Shown here piece after piece: positions 1 through 5,880 of a DNA stretch of 6,177 bases. Source of the stretch: CAZLBV01 sp964557845 (GTDB taxonomy: Bacteria > Acidobacteriota > Aminicenantia > Aminicenantales > Aminicenantaceae); assembly GCA_964557845.1 (NCBI GenBank), contig CAZLBV010000101.1, forward strand, positions 1 through 6,177, read 5' to 3'. The notes below the pieces were generated by a model, which was not told the DNA's origin, did not search any database, and saw only the letters and a list, made by a program, of their open reading frames with translations. A program made the position numbers and the translations under genes. How positions within the stretch are numbered: position 1 is the first letter of the stretch; each line of letters opens with the position of its first letter.

Positions 1-743
1 TCAAGCTCTTCGAGGGTAACCGGGATGCTTTGGACGAAATCGAATCGGCCCAGGGCGTGCCCCGGACAATAACCGAAGCTTTGGGAGAAGAATTGACCGA
101 GCCACATCAGACTGTCGCATCATACGGCGGAACGGGAGGATCCCAGGATCCCATGCACCATGGTCACGGAGGGAGAAAGGCTGAGGTAGACATCGACACC
201 GAACGCTTCTTCCGCGTTGTCGACCGTGGGATTCTGGAACACCACTCTCAGCCATCGGGCCTGCCTCTGATCCTCGCAGCGCTGCCGGAACATCATCATA
301 TGTTTCACGAAGTCAGCCACAATCCATTCCTGATAGAAGAAAGCATCGATATCCACCCGGATGCACTTTCGTCCGTCGACGAACTCCGCAAGCGAGCCTG
401 GCAGGTTATCGAACCTCACTATCATGCGCGCCTGGCCGTACTGGTCGAGAAATTCGGCCATGCAAAATCTAAAGGGCTCGGCAGCGATGAGCTGGCACAG
501 ATCGCTAAAGCGGTCGTGAACGGGCGCGTCGCCACATTACTGATCGAAGCCCAACGCGAGGTTCCCGGCCGGATCAATGCCGCAACCGGTGACATCAAGT
601 TGGACGACTTGGCACATCCTAAGGTAGATGACCTGCTCGACGACCTTGGCGAGTTGGTCAAAAAGAAGGGAGGAAAGGTCGTCATCGTCCCTGCTGAACG
701 GATGCCGACTGATACGGGAATAGCTGCAATCTACCGCTATTGA
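1..743 (+). CDS. baeRF-type protein (bacterial eRF1-like release-factor family), 5' end missing
   Basis: The reading frame is open from the left edge (first full codon at position 3) to TGA at 741-743, giving 246 visible residues, so the start lies outside the window; the in-frame TTG at 30 is only an internal codon. Family resemblance comes from the HGHG segment followed by an acidic stretch and a RFFRVVD helix (visible residues about 53-75), the LPLILAALPEH strand, the EPHYHAR segment (about 137-143), the NGRVATLLIE strand-helix (about 173-182) and the terminal GIAAIYRY. These match what I recall of the baeRF families, distant relatives of the eRF1/Dom34 middle and C-terminal domains, proposed to act on stalled or damaged ribosomes. 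No catalytic activity is proven for this subgroup. It is probably cytoplasmic, with no membrane segment. Its DNA is visibly richer in G+C than the following gene, which begins 10 bp later with no terminator between them. Confidence 0.8.
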   Translation, partial: KLFEGNRDALDEIESAQGVPRTITEALGEELTEPHQTVASYGGTGGSQDPMHHGHGGRKAEVDIDTERFFRVVDRGILEHHSQPSGLPLILAALPEHHHMFHEVSHNPFLIEESIDIHPDALSSVDELRKRAWQVIEPHYHARLAVLVEKFGHAKSKGLGSDELAQIAKAVVNGRVATLLIEAQREVPGRINAATGDIKLDDLAHPKVDDLLDDLGELVKKKGGKVVIVPAERMPTDTGIAAIYRY

Positions 744-753
744 ATCGGTAATT

Positions 754-1311
754 ATGATGACAAAAACAATAACGGCTTCATGTTTTATCTTTATTTTCTT
801 CTCTACCGTAATCGGTCAAACCGTTATTGAGAATCCGGATAATCCATCAAGGAAGAACGCCGGCCGGGTAGTGGAGCTTACCGAGCTGATGCGGATTGAT
901 GATATCGGGAGTGATTTTTTTTTCAAGTATCCTCGAAATCCCAAGGTTTCCTATGATGGGCACCTTTTTGTTCAGGATTATGAGCAACTTCTTCAGTTTG
1001 ATCCAAATGGAGTTTTTGTCCGCAATTATTTTAAAAAAGGACAAGGACCAGGAGAAATGCAGGAAATTGGTGACTACTTATTAGTAGATAAGATGCTTAT
1101 CGTCCATGACCGACGACTTTTAAAGATCATCTGCTTTGATTTTGAAGGGGAGTATATCGACAACTTTTATCTCAAAATTCCAGAGGCAGACGACCCAATT
1201 GCCATTATGTACACACCCATGACTATTTCAAATGGACACCTATACCGAACAGTAAGGAATGAAGATGATACTTTCTCGATAGTAAAATACAGGATCGAGG
1301 ATAAAAAATAA
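754..1311 (+). CDS. Secreted six-bladed beta-propeller protein, N-terminal half, probably truncated
   Basis: The product is 185 residues. The N-terminus has a basic start, a hydrophobic run at about residues 6-20 (FIFIFFSTVIG) and a likely signal-peptidase I site near residue 21; there is no proper lipobox. Propeller-like blades follow: VSYDGHLFVQDYEQLLQFDPNG (split here as VSYDGHLFV and LLQFDPNG), then the turn GQGPGE at residues 96-101, then FDFEGEYIDNF and YRTVRNEDDTFSIVKYRI. The 'file-coordinate-then-GQGPGE' pattern is typical of 6-bladed beta-propeller proteins of Bacteroidota and Aminicenantes, usually about 350-400 residues, so this protein is roughly half length. ATG codons at 754 and 757 are both possible starts; neither has a clear Shine-Dalgarno. 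The stop at 1309-1311 lies 11 bp before the decayed higA remnant. A fragment like the missing C-terminus appears at about 3512-3703. Function is unknown; such proteins are exported and often bind ligands or surfaces. Confidence 0.7.
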   Translation: MMTKTITASCFIFIFFSTVIGQTVIENPDNPSRKNAGRVVELTELMRIDDIGSDFFFKYPRNPKVSYDGHLFVQDYEQLLQFDPNGVFVRNYFKKGQGPGEMQEIGDYLLVDKMLIVHDRRLLKIICFDFEGEYIDNFYLKIPEADDPIAIMYTPMTISNGHLYRTVRNEDDTFSIVKYRIEDKK

Positions 1312-1322
1312 GAAAATAAATT

Positions 1323-1517
1323 TTATGCCGTCAAATCATGAATTGATTTTACTCGTTTAATTTTTTCCATCCGCTAAAGCGAATGTAAGACGTTCCAAAG
1401 ATCATTTCACTGCTGTAAATTAAGCCAGAAAATCGGAGTACTTCCGAATTCTTTCGCCAATATTAAGGCAGGATCAACAGTCATAGCCCTTTCGTTAACT
1501 TGATTAGTGAACCTAAA
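1323..1517 (-). pseudogene. higA: Decayed HigA-type antitoxin (XRE family), C-terminal half only
   Basis: Read on the minus strand, one frame gives a recognisable HigA tail interrupted by two stops. The first piece contains VNERAMTVDPALILAKEFG and then FWLNLQQ, matching the HigA pattern 'vNgkRaiTpdtAlrLakffGtspeFWLNLQ'. A TGA at 1407-1409 follows, then NDLWNVLHSL, a TAG at 1374-1376, then RMEKIKRVKSI and a final TAA at 1323-1325. Both stops sit in one continuous frame, and the residues after each still match the family (yDLW; mErIkrv), so they look like point mutations, the first fitting CGA to TGA at an arginine. Upstream the frame is closed by a TAG at 1518-1520, and the helix-turn-helix half and any higB toxin are absent. 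HigA normally represses its own operon and neutralises HigB, an mRNA-cleaving toxin; this copy cannot. The remnant ends where the ATPase promoter begins. Confidence 0.75.
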
Positions 1518-1533
1518 CTATGCGTATATAAAC

Positions 1534-1562
1534 TTGACAATTATGCTATTTTTGTACATAAT
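1534..1562 (+). promoter_or_regulatory. Sigma-70-like promoter for the DUF4143 ATPase
   Basis: TTGACA at 1534-1539 is a perfect -35 box. Seventeen bases later CATAAT (1557-1562) matches five of six positions of the -10 consensus. The predicted start of transcription near 1569-1571 leaves a leader of about 14 bases before the ATG at 1584. The promoter lies just outside the edge of the higA remnant and downstream of the in-frame TTG at 1500, so it argues against that earlier start. Confidence 0.65.
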
Positions 1563-1583
1563 AACTCCATTTTGAGACTCAAT

Positions 1584-2744
1584 ATGGTATTAATAGACCG
1601 ATATTTAAAAAAAACAGAGGAAAGTTTTTTTCTATTCGGCCCCAGAGGGACCGGAAAATCAACATGGATTGGGATGGTCTTTAAGGATCCACTTATCGTT
1701 AACCTTCTTGAACCAGATACCTTCCGGAGGTTCGCAGCAAGGCCGGAAATACTGCTGGACATCGTTCGCGGAATGTCAAAACAAAGGACCGTCATTATCG
1801 ACGAGGTTCAGAAAGTTCCGGATTTGCTCGATGCTGTTCATCAGCTTTTAGAAGAGAAACGCGGGCTTCAATTTGTTCTAACCGGATCGAGTGCGAGAAA
1901 GCTAAAAAGAACAGGAAGCAATCTTCTGGCTGGAAGAGCGGTCATGAAAACGATGCATCCATTCATGGCGTCTGAAATCGGAAAGCGCTTCAGCTTGGAC
2001 GAAGCGTTACATAATGGCTTGCTGCCGGTTATTTATGCTTCATCCTCACCATTAGAATCCCTGAGAAGCTATACAGCTCTTTATATTAAGGAAGAGGTTC
2101 AATTAGAAGGATTCGTGCGTAATATCGGCAGCTTTGCACGTTTTTTAGAGGCCGTGAGCTTTTCCCATGCTTCCGTTCTGAATATAAGCAATCTCGCACG
2201 TGAATGTGAAGTAGAACGCAAAACAGTAGAAGGGTATATTTCTATTCTCGAAGATTTGTTGATTGCTTACAGGCTTCCCATTTTTCGCAAGAGAGCAAAA
2301 CGTGAAGTCAGCCGACAGCCCAAATTTTATCTTTTTGATGCAGGAGTATATCGTTCGTTAAGGCCCCGAGGCCCGCTCGACAAACCGCAGGAAATCGATG
2401 GAAGTGCATTGGAGGGGCTTGTGGGTCAGCATCTCAAAGCATGGATAGCCTATGGGAAGGAACGGTTCGAGCTTTATTTCTGGAGGACCCGTTCTGGAGT
2501 GGAAGTGGATTTCATCATATACGGAGAAAACGGATTCTGGGCTATTGAAGTGAAGAATTCTTCCAAAGTTAGGGATGAGGATCTCCGGCCTCTCCGTACC
2601 TTCCATAAAGATTTTCCTGAATGCCGGCCTCTCTTGCTTTACAGGGGTTCTGAACGCCTTTTGAAGAATGAAATCCTTTGTCTTCCCTGTGAGGAATTCC
2701 TCCACCAGCTCTCTCCGGAAAGATCTCTGGATGCAGGTATTTAG
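1584..2744 (+). CDS. AAA-family ATPase with DUF4143 C-terminal domain
   Basis: The product is 386 residues when started at ATG 1584; the longer frame from TTG 1500 adds 28 residues that do not resemble the family and would begin upstream of the promoter. Near the N-terminus the family's usual opening IDRYLKK leads into Walker A, GPRGTGKS at residues 19-26. Walker B is TVIIDE (69-74) followed by VQKVP, and a sensor-like strand LTGSSARKL lies at 99-107. A winged-helix segment at about 199-235 (ISNLARECEVERKTVEGYI) precedes the DUF4143 domain. That domain has the PD-(D/E)xK-like features E277, D309 (in SGVEVDF) and E322-x-K324. Length and domain order are those of a complete member. Biological role is unsettled for this widespread, often horizontally acquired family; nuclease activity is unproven. 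Only a weak ribosome site (TGAG) precedes the start. It is a one-gene unit between decayed toxin-antitoxin genes. Confidence 0.92.
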   Translation: MVLIDRYLKKTEESFFLFGPRGTGKSTWIGMVFKDPLIVNLLEPDTFRRFAARPEILLDIVRGMSKQRTVIIDEVQKVPDLLDAVHQLLEEKRGLQFVLTGSSARKLKRTGSNLLAGRAVMKTMHPFMASEIGKRFSLDEALHNGLLPVIYASSSPLESLRSYTALYIKEEVQLEGFVRNIGSFARFLEAVSFSHASVLNISNLARECEVERKTVEGYISILEDLLIAYRLPIFRKRAKREVSRQPKFYLFDAGVYRSLRPRGPLDKPQEIDGSALEGLVGQHLKAWIAYGKERFELYFWRTRSGVEVDFIIYGENGFWAIEVKNSSKVRDEDLRPLRTFHKDFPECRPLLLYRGSERLLKNEILCLPCEEFLHQLSPERSLDAGI

Positions 2745-3001
2745 ATTTCTTCCAGCTTTGTGACGAATCAAGAGCAAGCCTAATTGTACTCTAAGATAAT
2801 AAATGCTGATATAAAATGAAAATTTCAAATGGCCATCTATTCCAAACAACAAACAGTAAATTCTCCTTCCAAAACTGCGCCAGTGCATATGCCATATTTT
2901 GAGATAAAAACAGGTTGGAAATCGTCTACTATTAATGAGTTTCTAATGCCTCCTGTGCTTACATTAGGTAAAGATCATGATTTTGAGAGGATTTGATAAA
3001 T
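2745..3001. other. AT-rich gap after the ATPase, with a dubious 55-codon ORF
   Basis: The 344 bp between the ATPase stop and the antitoxin start hold no convincing gene; the part before the antitoxin promoter is covered here. A plus-strand frame from ATG 2829 to TGA 2994-2996 encodes 55 residues ending in VLTLGKDHDFERI. That end recalls the last strand and D-x-DF motif of PIN-domain toxins (typically 'vLTfDkDFerI'). The rest of the ORF has no likeness to a PIN domain, there is no clear ribosome site and the first acidic residues would be missing. It could be the tail of a decayed vapC-like gene, or chance. No rho-independent terminator with a T-run is visible behind the ATPase. Confidence 0.25.
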
Positions 3002-3030
3002 TTGATTAATGCATTGAAATAAGTTAATAT
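3002..3030 (+). promoter_or_regulatory. Promoter of the ribbon-helix-helix antitoxin
   Basis: TTGATT at 3002-3007 (four of six against the -35 consensus) is followed after exactly 17 bases by TAATAT at 3025-3030 as the -10 box. Transcription should begin near 3037, about 50 bases before the ATG. Optimal spacing and the overlap with an inverted repeat make it a good candidate for an autoregulated promoter. Confidence 0.5.
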
Positions 3031-3049
3031 TAAAGCAAATCAATGCATT
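3008..3049. promoter_or_regulatory. Inverted repeat, likely antitoxin operator
   Basis: AATGCATTGA at 3008-3017 recurs as its exact reverse complement TCAATGCATT at 3040-3049. The left half-site lies between the -35 and -10 boxes and the right one at the predicted transcription start. Each contains the palindromic core AATGCATT. Antitoxins with ribbon-helix-helix domains commonly bind paired short palindromes of this kind to repress their own operon, so it is a reasonable operator; binding is inferred. Confidence 0.45.
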
Positions 3050-3077
3050 CTACAATAAACTTGATTCTCTACCCTGC

Positions 3078-3083
3078 AGGAGG
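3078..3083 (+). promoter_or_regulatory. Strong Shine-Dalgarno for the antitoxin
   Basis: AGGAGG lies five bases before the ATG at 3089 and is the best ribosome-binding site in the window. It fixes the antitoxin start and suggests efficient translation, in contrast to the weak sites before the ATPase and the beta-propeller gene. Confidence 0.75.
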
Positions 3084-3088
3084 TTGAC

Positions 3089-3403
3089 ATGAAAGAAACA
3101 AAAAATATAAGTCTTCGTCTTACTGCGGATGAATATCATGCATTTGACACTATTTGTAGAGAAAAAGGTTATAGCAAAACCGGCAAGATCCGGGAATTTA
3201 TCCGGAAGCTAATAAAAGAAGAATTGGCAACTGCCAGGGTTAGTGCGGATGAATGGAAAAAGATCAAACAAGGTATCCATGAGATCGAGAATGGCCAATA
3301 CATCTCTTTTACGAAATTAAAACGTGATGTCAGAAAAACCAGTGTGGCGGATAACCAAAATCGCAAATACCGCCCGAAAAAACATAAGCCTACTCGATCC
3401 TGA
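3089..3403 (+). CDS. Ribbon-helix-helix (CopG/Arc-type) antitoxin, C-terminus probably extended by mutation
   Basis: The protein is 104 residues. Residues 4-48 form a ribbon-helix-helix DNA-binding domain: strand NISLRLTADEY, helix FDTICREKGY, turn SKTGK and helix IREFIRKLIKEEL. Residues about 54-80 (SADEWKKIKQGIHEIENGQ, then ISFTKLKRDV) form the kind of toxin-binding tail seen on RelB-like antitoxins. After about residue 82 the sequence becomes basic and low in family likeness (NQNRKYRPKKHKPTRS). There it reads the toxin gene in another frame for 77 bases, far more than the few bases usual in such pairs, so the original stop was probably lost near 3327. The protein would dimerise, bind its own promoter repeat and once neutralised the adjacent toxin. 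Strong promoter and ribosome signals suggest it may still be expressed, now as an orphan repressor. Confidence 0.8.
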   Translation: MKETKNISLRLTADEYHAFDTICREKGYSKTGKIREFIRKLIKEELATARVSADEWKKIKQGIHEIENGQYISFTKLKRDVRKTSVADNQNRKYRPKKHKPTRS

Positions 3404-3500
3404 AAATCAAAATAAAATCATCGAAATTCTTGAATCAATCAATACAAGAAAATCCTTTTATTTGACTATCGAGGCAGGATTAGCAGAAAACAATCGATAG
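3327..3500 (+). pseudogene. RelE/ParE-like toxin, truncated after the N-terminal helices
   Basis: This frame is too short and too overlapped to stand out. From ATG 3327 it encodes 57 residues: MSEKPVWRITKIA, then ARKNISLLDPENQNKIIEIL and ESI. That is the usual RelE/ParE opening of a first strand, the 'a-k-dl-kLdpe-q-kIi-iLe-i' helical hairpin and nothing more. After about residue 38 likeness ends and TAG follows at 3498-3500. Family members are about 85-95 residues; the missing half carries the beta-sheet with the catalytic or target-binding residues, so this copy should be inactive. GTG at 3342 (VWRITK) is an alternative start that would bring the gene closer to normal RelE spacing. The gene order, antitoxin first and toxin overlapping, is typical of relBE/parDE. 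Confidence 0.6.
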
Positions 3501-3511
3501 ACTTAGCTGAG

Positions 3512-3703
3512 ATGATTGTTAATATACCAACAGTAACCATTGAAATATTGTCTAAAAATGGAGACTTTCTTTATCGATTTCGATCGCCGTTTGTCCCCCG
3601 CTGTGTGCGATTTGGCAAGATTTATTTCATCGAGTACAACGAACTTAGAGAATATAGTATCCGGAGGATTGAGATCAAAGGATATTCTGAGTGGAAATAT
3701 TGA
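3512..3703 (+). pseudogene. C-terminal fragment of a six-bladed beta-propeller protein
   Basis: Sixty-three residues from ATG 3512 to TGA 3701-3703. They read as a final propeller blade: VTIEILSKNGDFLYRF (compare the family pattern 'i-v-vfdknGnfLYrf'), then PFVPRCVRFGKIYFIEYN and EYSIRRIEIKGYSEWKY, the usual 'IYtiEyne-g-ySI-rykIk' ending. There is no signal peptide and no ribosome site at the ATG. The same frame is open upstream to about 3434 without further family likeness. It is therefore a remnant, plausibly of the same gene whose first half ends at 1311 or of a tandem paralogue. About 100-150 residues of middle blades are absent from the window, so a simple insertion without loss cannot explain it. 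Confidence 0.55.
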
Positions 3704-3712
3704 TGAACAAAA

Positions 3713-3805
3713 CGGTGACAGTATACATATTAACCTAATTTTTGTTCTTGATGTTTTGATATGACTTTAGGAAGAAAAAATAGGTAAATGAGTAAACTGT
3801 CACTG
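3713..3805. repeat. 93-bp imperfect palindrome with 37-bp arms (MITE/REP-like element or two-way terminator)
   Basis: The left arm 3713-3749 and the reverse complement of the right arm 3769-3805 match at 29 of 37 positions. The outer ends share GTGACAGT followed by TAC, and inner shared blocks are ACCTA, TTTTT and TTC. The loop is about 19 bp. The right arm covers the end of the ABC-F gene: its last codon CAG and its TGA lie inside the repeat. I see no clear target duplication. Long terminal inverted repeats in a non-coding element suggest a MITE or a REP-type sequence moved by a transposase elsewhere. Because it sits between converging genes and the stem is flanked by A/T runs, it may also end transcription both ways. 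Confidence 0.6.
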
Positions 3806-5755
3806 ATTTTTCTCAGCGATACTCTTGAGCAGAGCCTCAAGCTGGAGGCGTTTTTGCTCCCATTCTTTGTAGAGAGACGGGAGATCTCGTCTGAGGGAGG
3901 CATGCTGTTTTTGTAATTCCACCACCCGTTCGCTCTGGGAATAAGTGGCCGGATCCGCCATTTCAGACTCGATCTCTTTGAGGCGCTTCTCCTTCTCATC
4001 GATACAGGATTCAAGACGCTCGATCTCCTGATTCAAACGGGCGCGGTCACGGCTTACAGCCTGCCGGGCTTCGGCTTCCCTTCGCTTTTTTTCCTTTTGG
4101 GTGTCGGCATCGGTTTTCTTTTGGATCGCCTCCGGCTCCTCAGGCTGCTCACTTTTTTTCTCTTTCTCCCGCTTCTCCATATAATCGGAATAATTCCCCC
4201 AGTATTCAGCGGCCTGTCCTTCATCCATCTCCACCACTTTTTTGATCAGCTTATCCAAAAAGCGCCTGTCATGGGAAATCAGCAGCAGAGTTCCGTCATA
4301 CTGCATCAGAGCATATTCCAGCGCCTCAATGGATGTAAGATCCAAGTGGGTGGTGGGCTCATCCATGATGAGAAAATTGACTGGAGAAAGCAGGATCTTG
4401 GCCAGGGAGACTCTGGCTTTCTCCCCTCCGGAGAGAACCTTGATCTTTTTAAACACATCATCCCCGCTGAACTGAAAGGTACCCAGAACGTTTCTCACAT
4501 AAGGTACTGCTTTATACGAGACCGAGGAACTGACCTCGTCATAAACTGTCGCCTCAAGGTCGAGCATATCGATCTGGTGCTGGGCATAGTAGCCGACTGT
4601 TACATTTTTACCTATTCGTGCCTTCCCCTCCTGGGGTTTGAGCTCGCCAGCCGCCAAACGGCTCAAGGTGGTCTTGCCGGCTCCGTTTTTTCCCACCAGA
4701 GCGATCCTATCCCCCCGGCTGAGATGGAGATTCACTCCTTTTAGCACCCAGTCACCGTTATAGCGAAAGCCGGCATTCTCTATATCCAGCACATCCTTGA
4801 AGCTGGGGGTCTCCACGGAAAGCCTGAATTCCAGCTTTTGGGGAGGTTCCGGCAGTTCTATCTCTTTGAGCTTCTCAAGATACCTTATCCGGCTTTGAAC
4901 CTGAGCAGCCCTGGTTTTATAGGTTCGGTATTTCTCTATGAACCGTTCCTGCCGGGCTTTTTCCGCCTCCCATTCCTCCCTTTTTTTTCTTAAAAGCCGG
5001 ATCCGCTGCTCTTTTCTTTCTTCATACAGGCTGTATTTTCCCGGATATTTGTAAAGCTTCCCTTCTTCCAGCTCATAGATCTCATCACTCAGGCGGTCGA
5101 TAAACGTCCGGTCATGAGAGATAAACACGATACTGCCCGCAAACTCCATCAAGTATTTTTCCAGCCATTCCAGTGAGGGAAGATCCAGATGATTGGTAGG
5201 CTCATCCAGCAGTAAAACATCCGGATCCTGGATCAAAAGCCGGGCTAAATAGATCCGCATGCGCCATCCGCCGCTGAATTCGGTCAGGGGAGCCGAAAAT
5301 TCTTTATCCAGAAAACCCAATCCGGAAAGTATGGTTTTGGCTTTAGCTTCGATCTCATATCCCCCTTTGGCCTGAAATTCATGCTCCAGATCACCTAATC
5401 TTTTAAGCAGCCGGTTCTGGTCCTCCGGGCATTTTTCCAATTCATCATGCAGATCTGCAATCTGCGTTTCCAGCTCCAGGATATCCCGGCAGCCTTCCAG
5501 CACTGTTTTAAGGGCCGTCGTTCCTGGGAACACGATCTCTTCCTGAGGCAGGTATCCGATCACGAATCCTTTGGGTTTGACGATCTCTCCGTGATAGGAT
5601 CTTATCTCTCCGGTTATGATCCTGAACAGAGTGGTCTTCCCGGTCCCATTGGGTCCGATCAGCGCCAGCCTCTTCCCGGGATTAACCGCACAGTCCACCC
5701 CCTTGAACAGCTCTCTTTCGCCGATGCTGTAATGAAGATCTTTTATCTGCAGCAT
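3800..5755 (-). CDS. ABC-F family ATPase (ribosome-associated translation factor)
   Basis: The 651-residue protein has two ABC domains and no membrane segments. Domain 1 has Walker A GPNGTGKT (34-41), signature FSGGW (160-164), Walker B and D-loop LLLDEPTNHLD (181-191) and switch histidine H214. The linker at about 245-300 is a charged helical hairpin with KYRTYKTRAAQVQSRI, the element that in this family reaches toward the tRNA acceptor site on the ribosome. Domain 2 has Walker A GKNGAGKT (355-362), signature LSGGE (441-445), Walker B MDEPTTHLD (464-472) and H495. Residues about 530-651 form a highly charged coiled coil like the C-terminal arm of Uup/YheS-type proteins. ABC-F proteins bind the ribosomal E site and relieve stalls or, in some branches, protect against antibiotics; sequence alone does not pick the branch. 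Domain 2 has Thr where Asn is usual in DEPTNHLD. ATG 5755 is preceded by GGAG 11 bases upstream. Confidence 0.95.
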   Translation of the reverse strand: MLQIKDLHYSIGERELFKGVDCAVNPGKRLALIGPNGTGKTTLFRIITGEIRSYHGEIVKPKGFVIGYLPQEEIVFPGTTALKTVLEGCRDILELETQIADLHDELEKCPEDQNRLLKRLGDLEHEFQAKGGYEIEAKAKTILSGLGFLDKEFSAPLTEFSGGWRMRIYLARLLIQDPDVLLLDEPTNHLDLPSLEWLEKYLMEFAGSIVFISHDRTFIDRLSDEIYELEEGKLYKYPGKYSLYEERKEQRIRLLRKKREEWEAEKARQERFIEKYRTYKTRAAQVQSRIRYLEKLKEIELPEPPQKLEFRLSVETPSFKDVLDIENAGFRYNGDWVLKGVNLHLSRGDRIALVGKNGAGKTTLSRLAAGELKPQEGKARIGKNVTVGYYAQHQIDMLDLEATVYDEVSSSVSYKAVPYVRNVLGTFQFSGDDVFKKIKVLSGGEKARVSLAKILLSPVNFLIMDEPTTHLDLTSIEALEYALMQYDGTLLLISHDRRFLDKLIKKVVEMDEGQAAEYWGNYSDYMEKREKEKKSEQPEEPEAIQKKTDADTQKEKKRREAEARQAVSRDRARLNQEIERLESCIDEKEKRLKEIESEMADPATYSQSERVVELQKQHASLRRDLPSLYKEWEQKRLQLEALLKSIAEKNQ

Positions 5756-5781
5756 ATTATTTCAGTCTCCAGGAATGTCTT

Positions 5782-5809
5782 ATTATAATACAGACCTATT
5801 TTATCTAAA
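5782..5809 (-). promoter_or_regulatory. Promoter of the ABC-F gene
   Basis: On the minus strand a perfect TATAAT occupies 5782-5787. A weaker -35, TTTAGA (5804-5809), lies 16 bases upstream. Transcription would begin near 5775, leaving about 20 bases of leader that include the GGAG ribosome site. The -10 box is the strong part of this call. Confidence 0.5.
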
Positions 5810-5821
5810 AATAAGAAAAAG

Positions 5822-5850
5822 TTGTTATCCAAATCTATTGAAGTTATCAT
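5822..5850 (+). promoter_or_regulatory. Possible promoter of the molybdopterin oxidoreductase
   Basis: TTGTTA at 5822-5827 and TATCAT at 5845-5850 are separated by exactly 17 bases, matching four and five of six consensus positions. The predicted transcript start near 5857 gives a leader of about 24 bases. It is back to back with the ABC-F promoter. The region is AT-rich, so a chance match is possible. Confidence 0.4.
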
Positions 5851-5880
5851 AGAGACATAAGCACCGGAATTAGCAAACAA

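Noticed and set aside
120..685. Two minus-strand frames opposite the first gene
   Set aside because: They lie antisense to the baeRF coding frame, which has clear family motifs; GC-rich genes often leave such shadows.
2358..2888. A 176-codon open frame on the minus strand
   Set aside because: It lies mostly opposite the intact ATPase gene and its translation shows no domain, motif or sensible start signal.
2943..2967. Hairpin CTAATG ... CATTAG as a terminator of the ATPase transcript
   Set aside because: Only six paired bases with a 13-base loop and no following T-run; 200 bp from the stop codon.
1467..3480. Direct repeat GGCAGGAT at 1467-1474 and 3473-3480 as a target duplication
   Set aside because: The left copy lies inside the higA coding remnant, not at a border, and an 8-bp match over this distance is easily chance.
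3540..3764. A 74-codon plus-strand frame overlapping the propeller fragment
   Set aside because: Its sequence has no family likeness, whereas the frame ending at 3703 reads as a propeller blade; the overlap runs into the palindrome.
4097..4744. A 215-codon plus-strand frame opposite the ABC-F gene
   Set aside because: It is antisense to well-defined ABC domain motifs and is explained by codon bias of the real gene.
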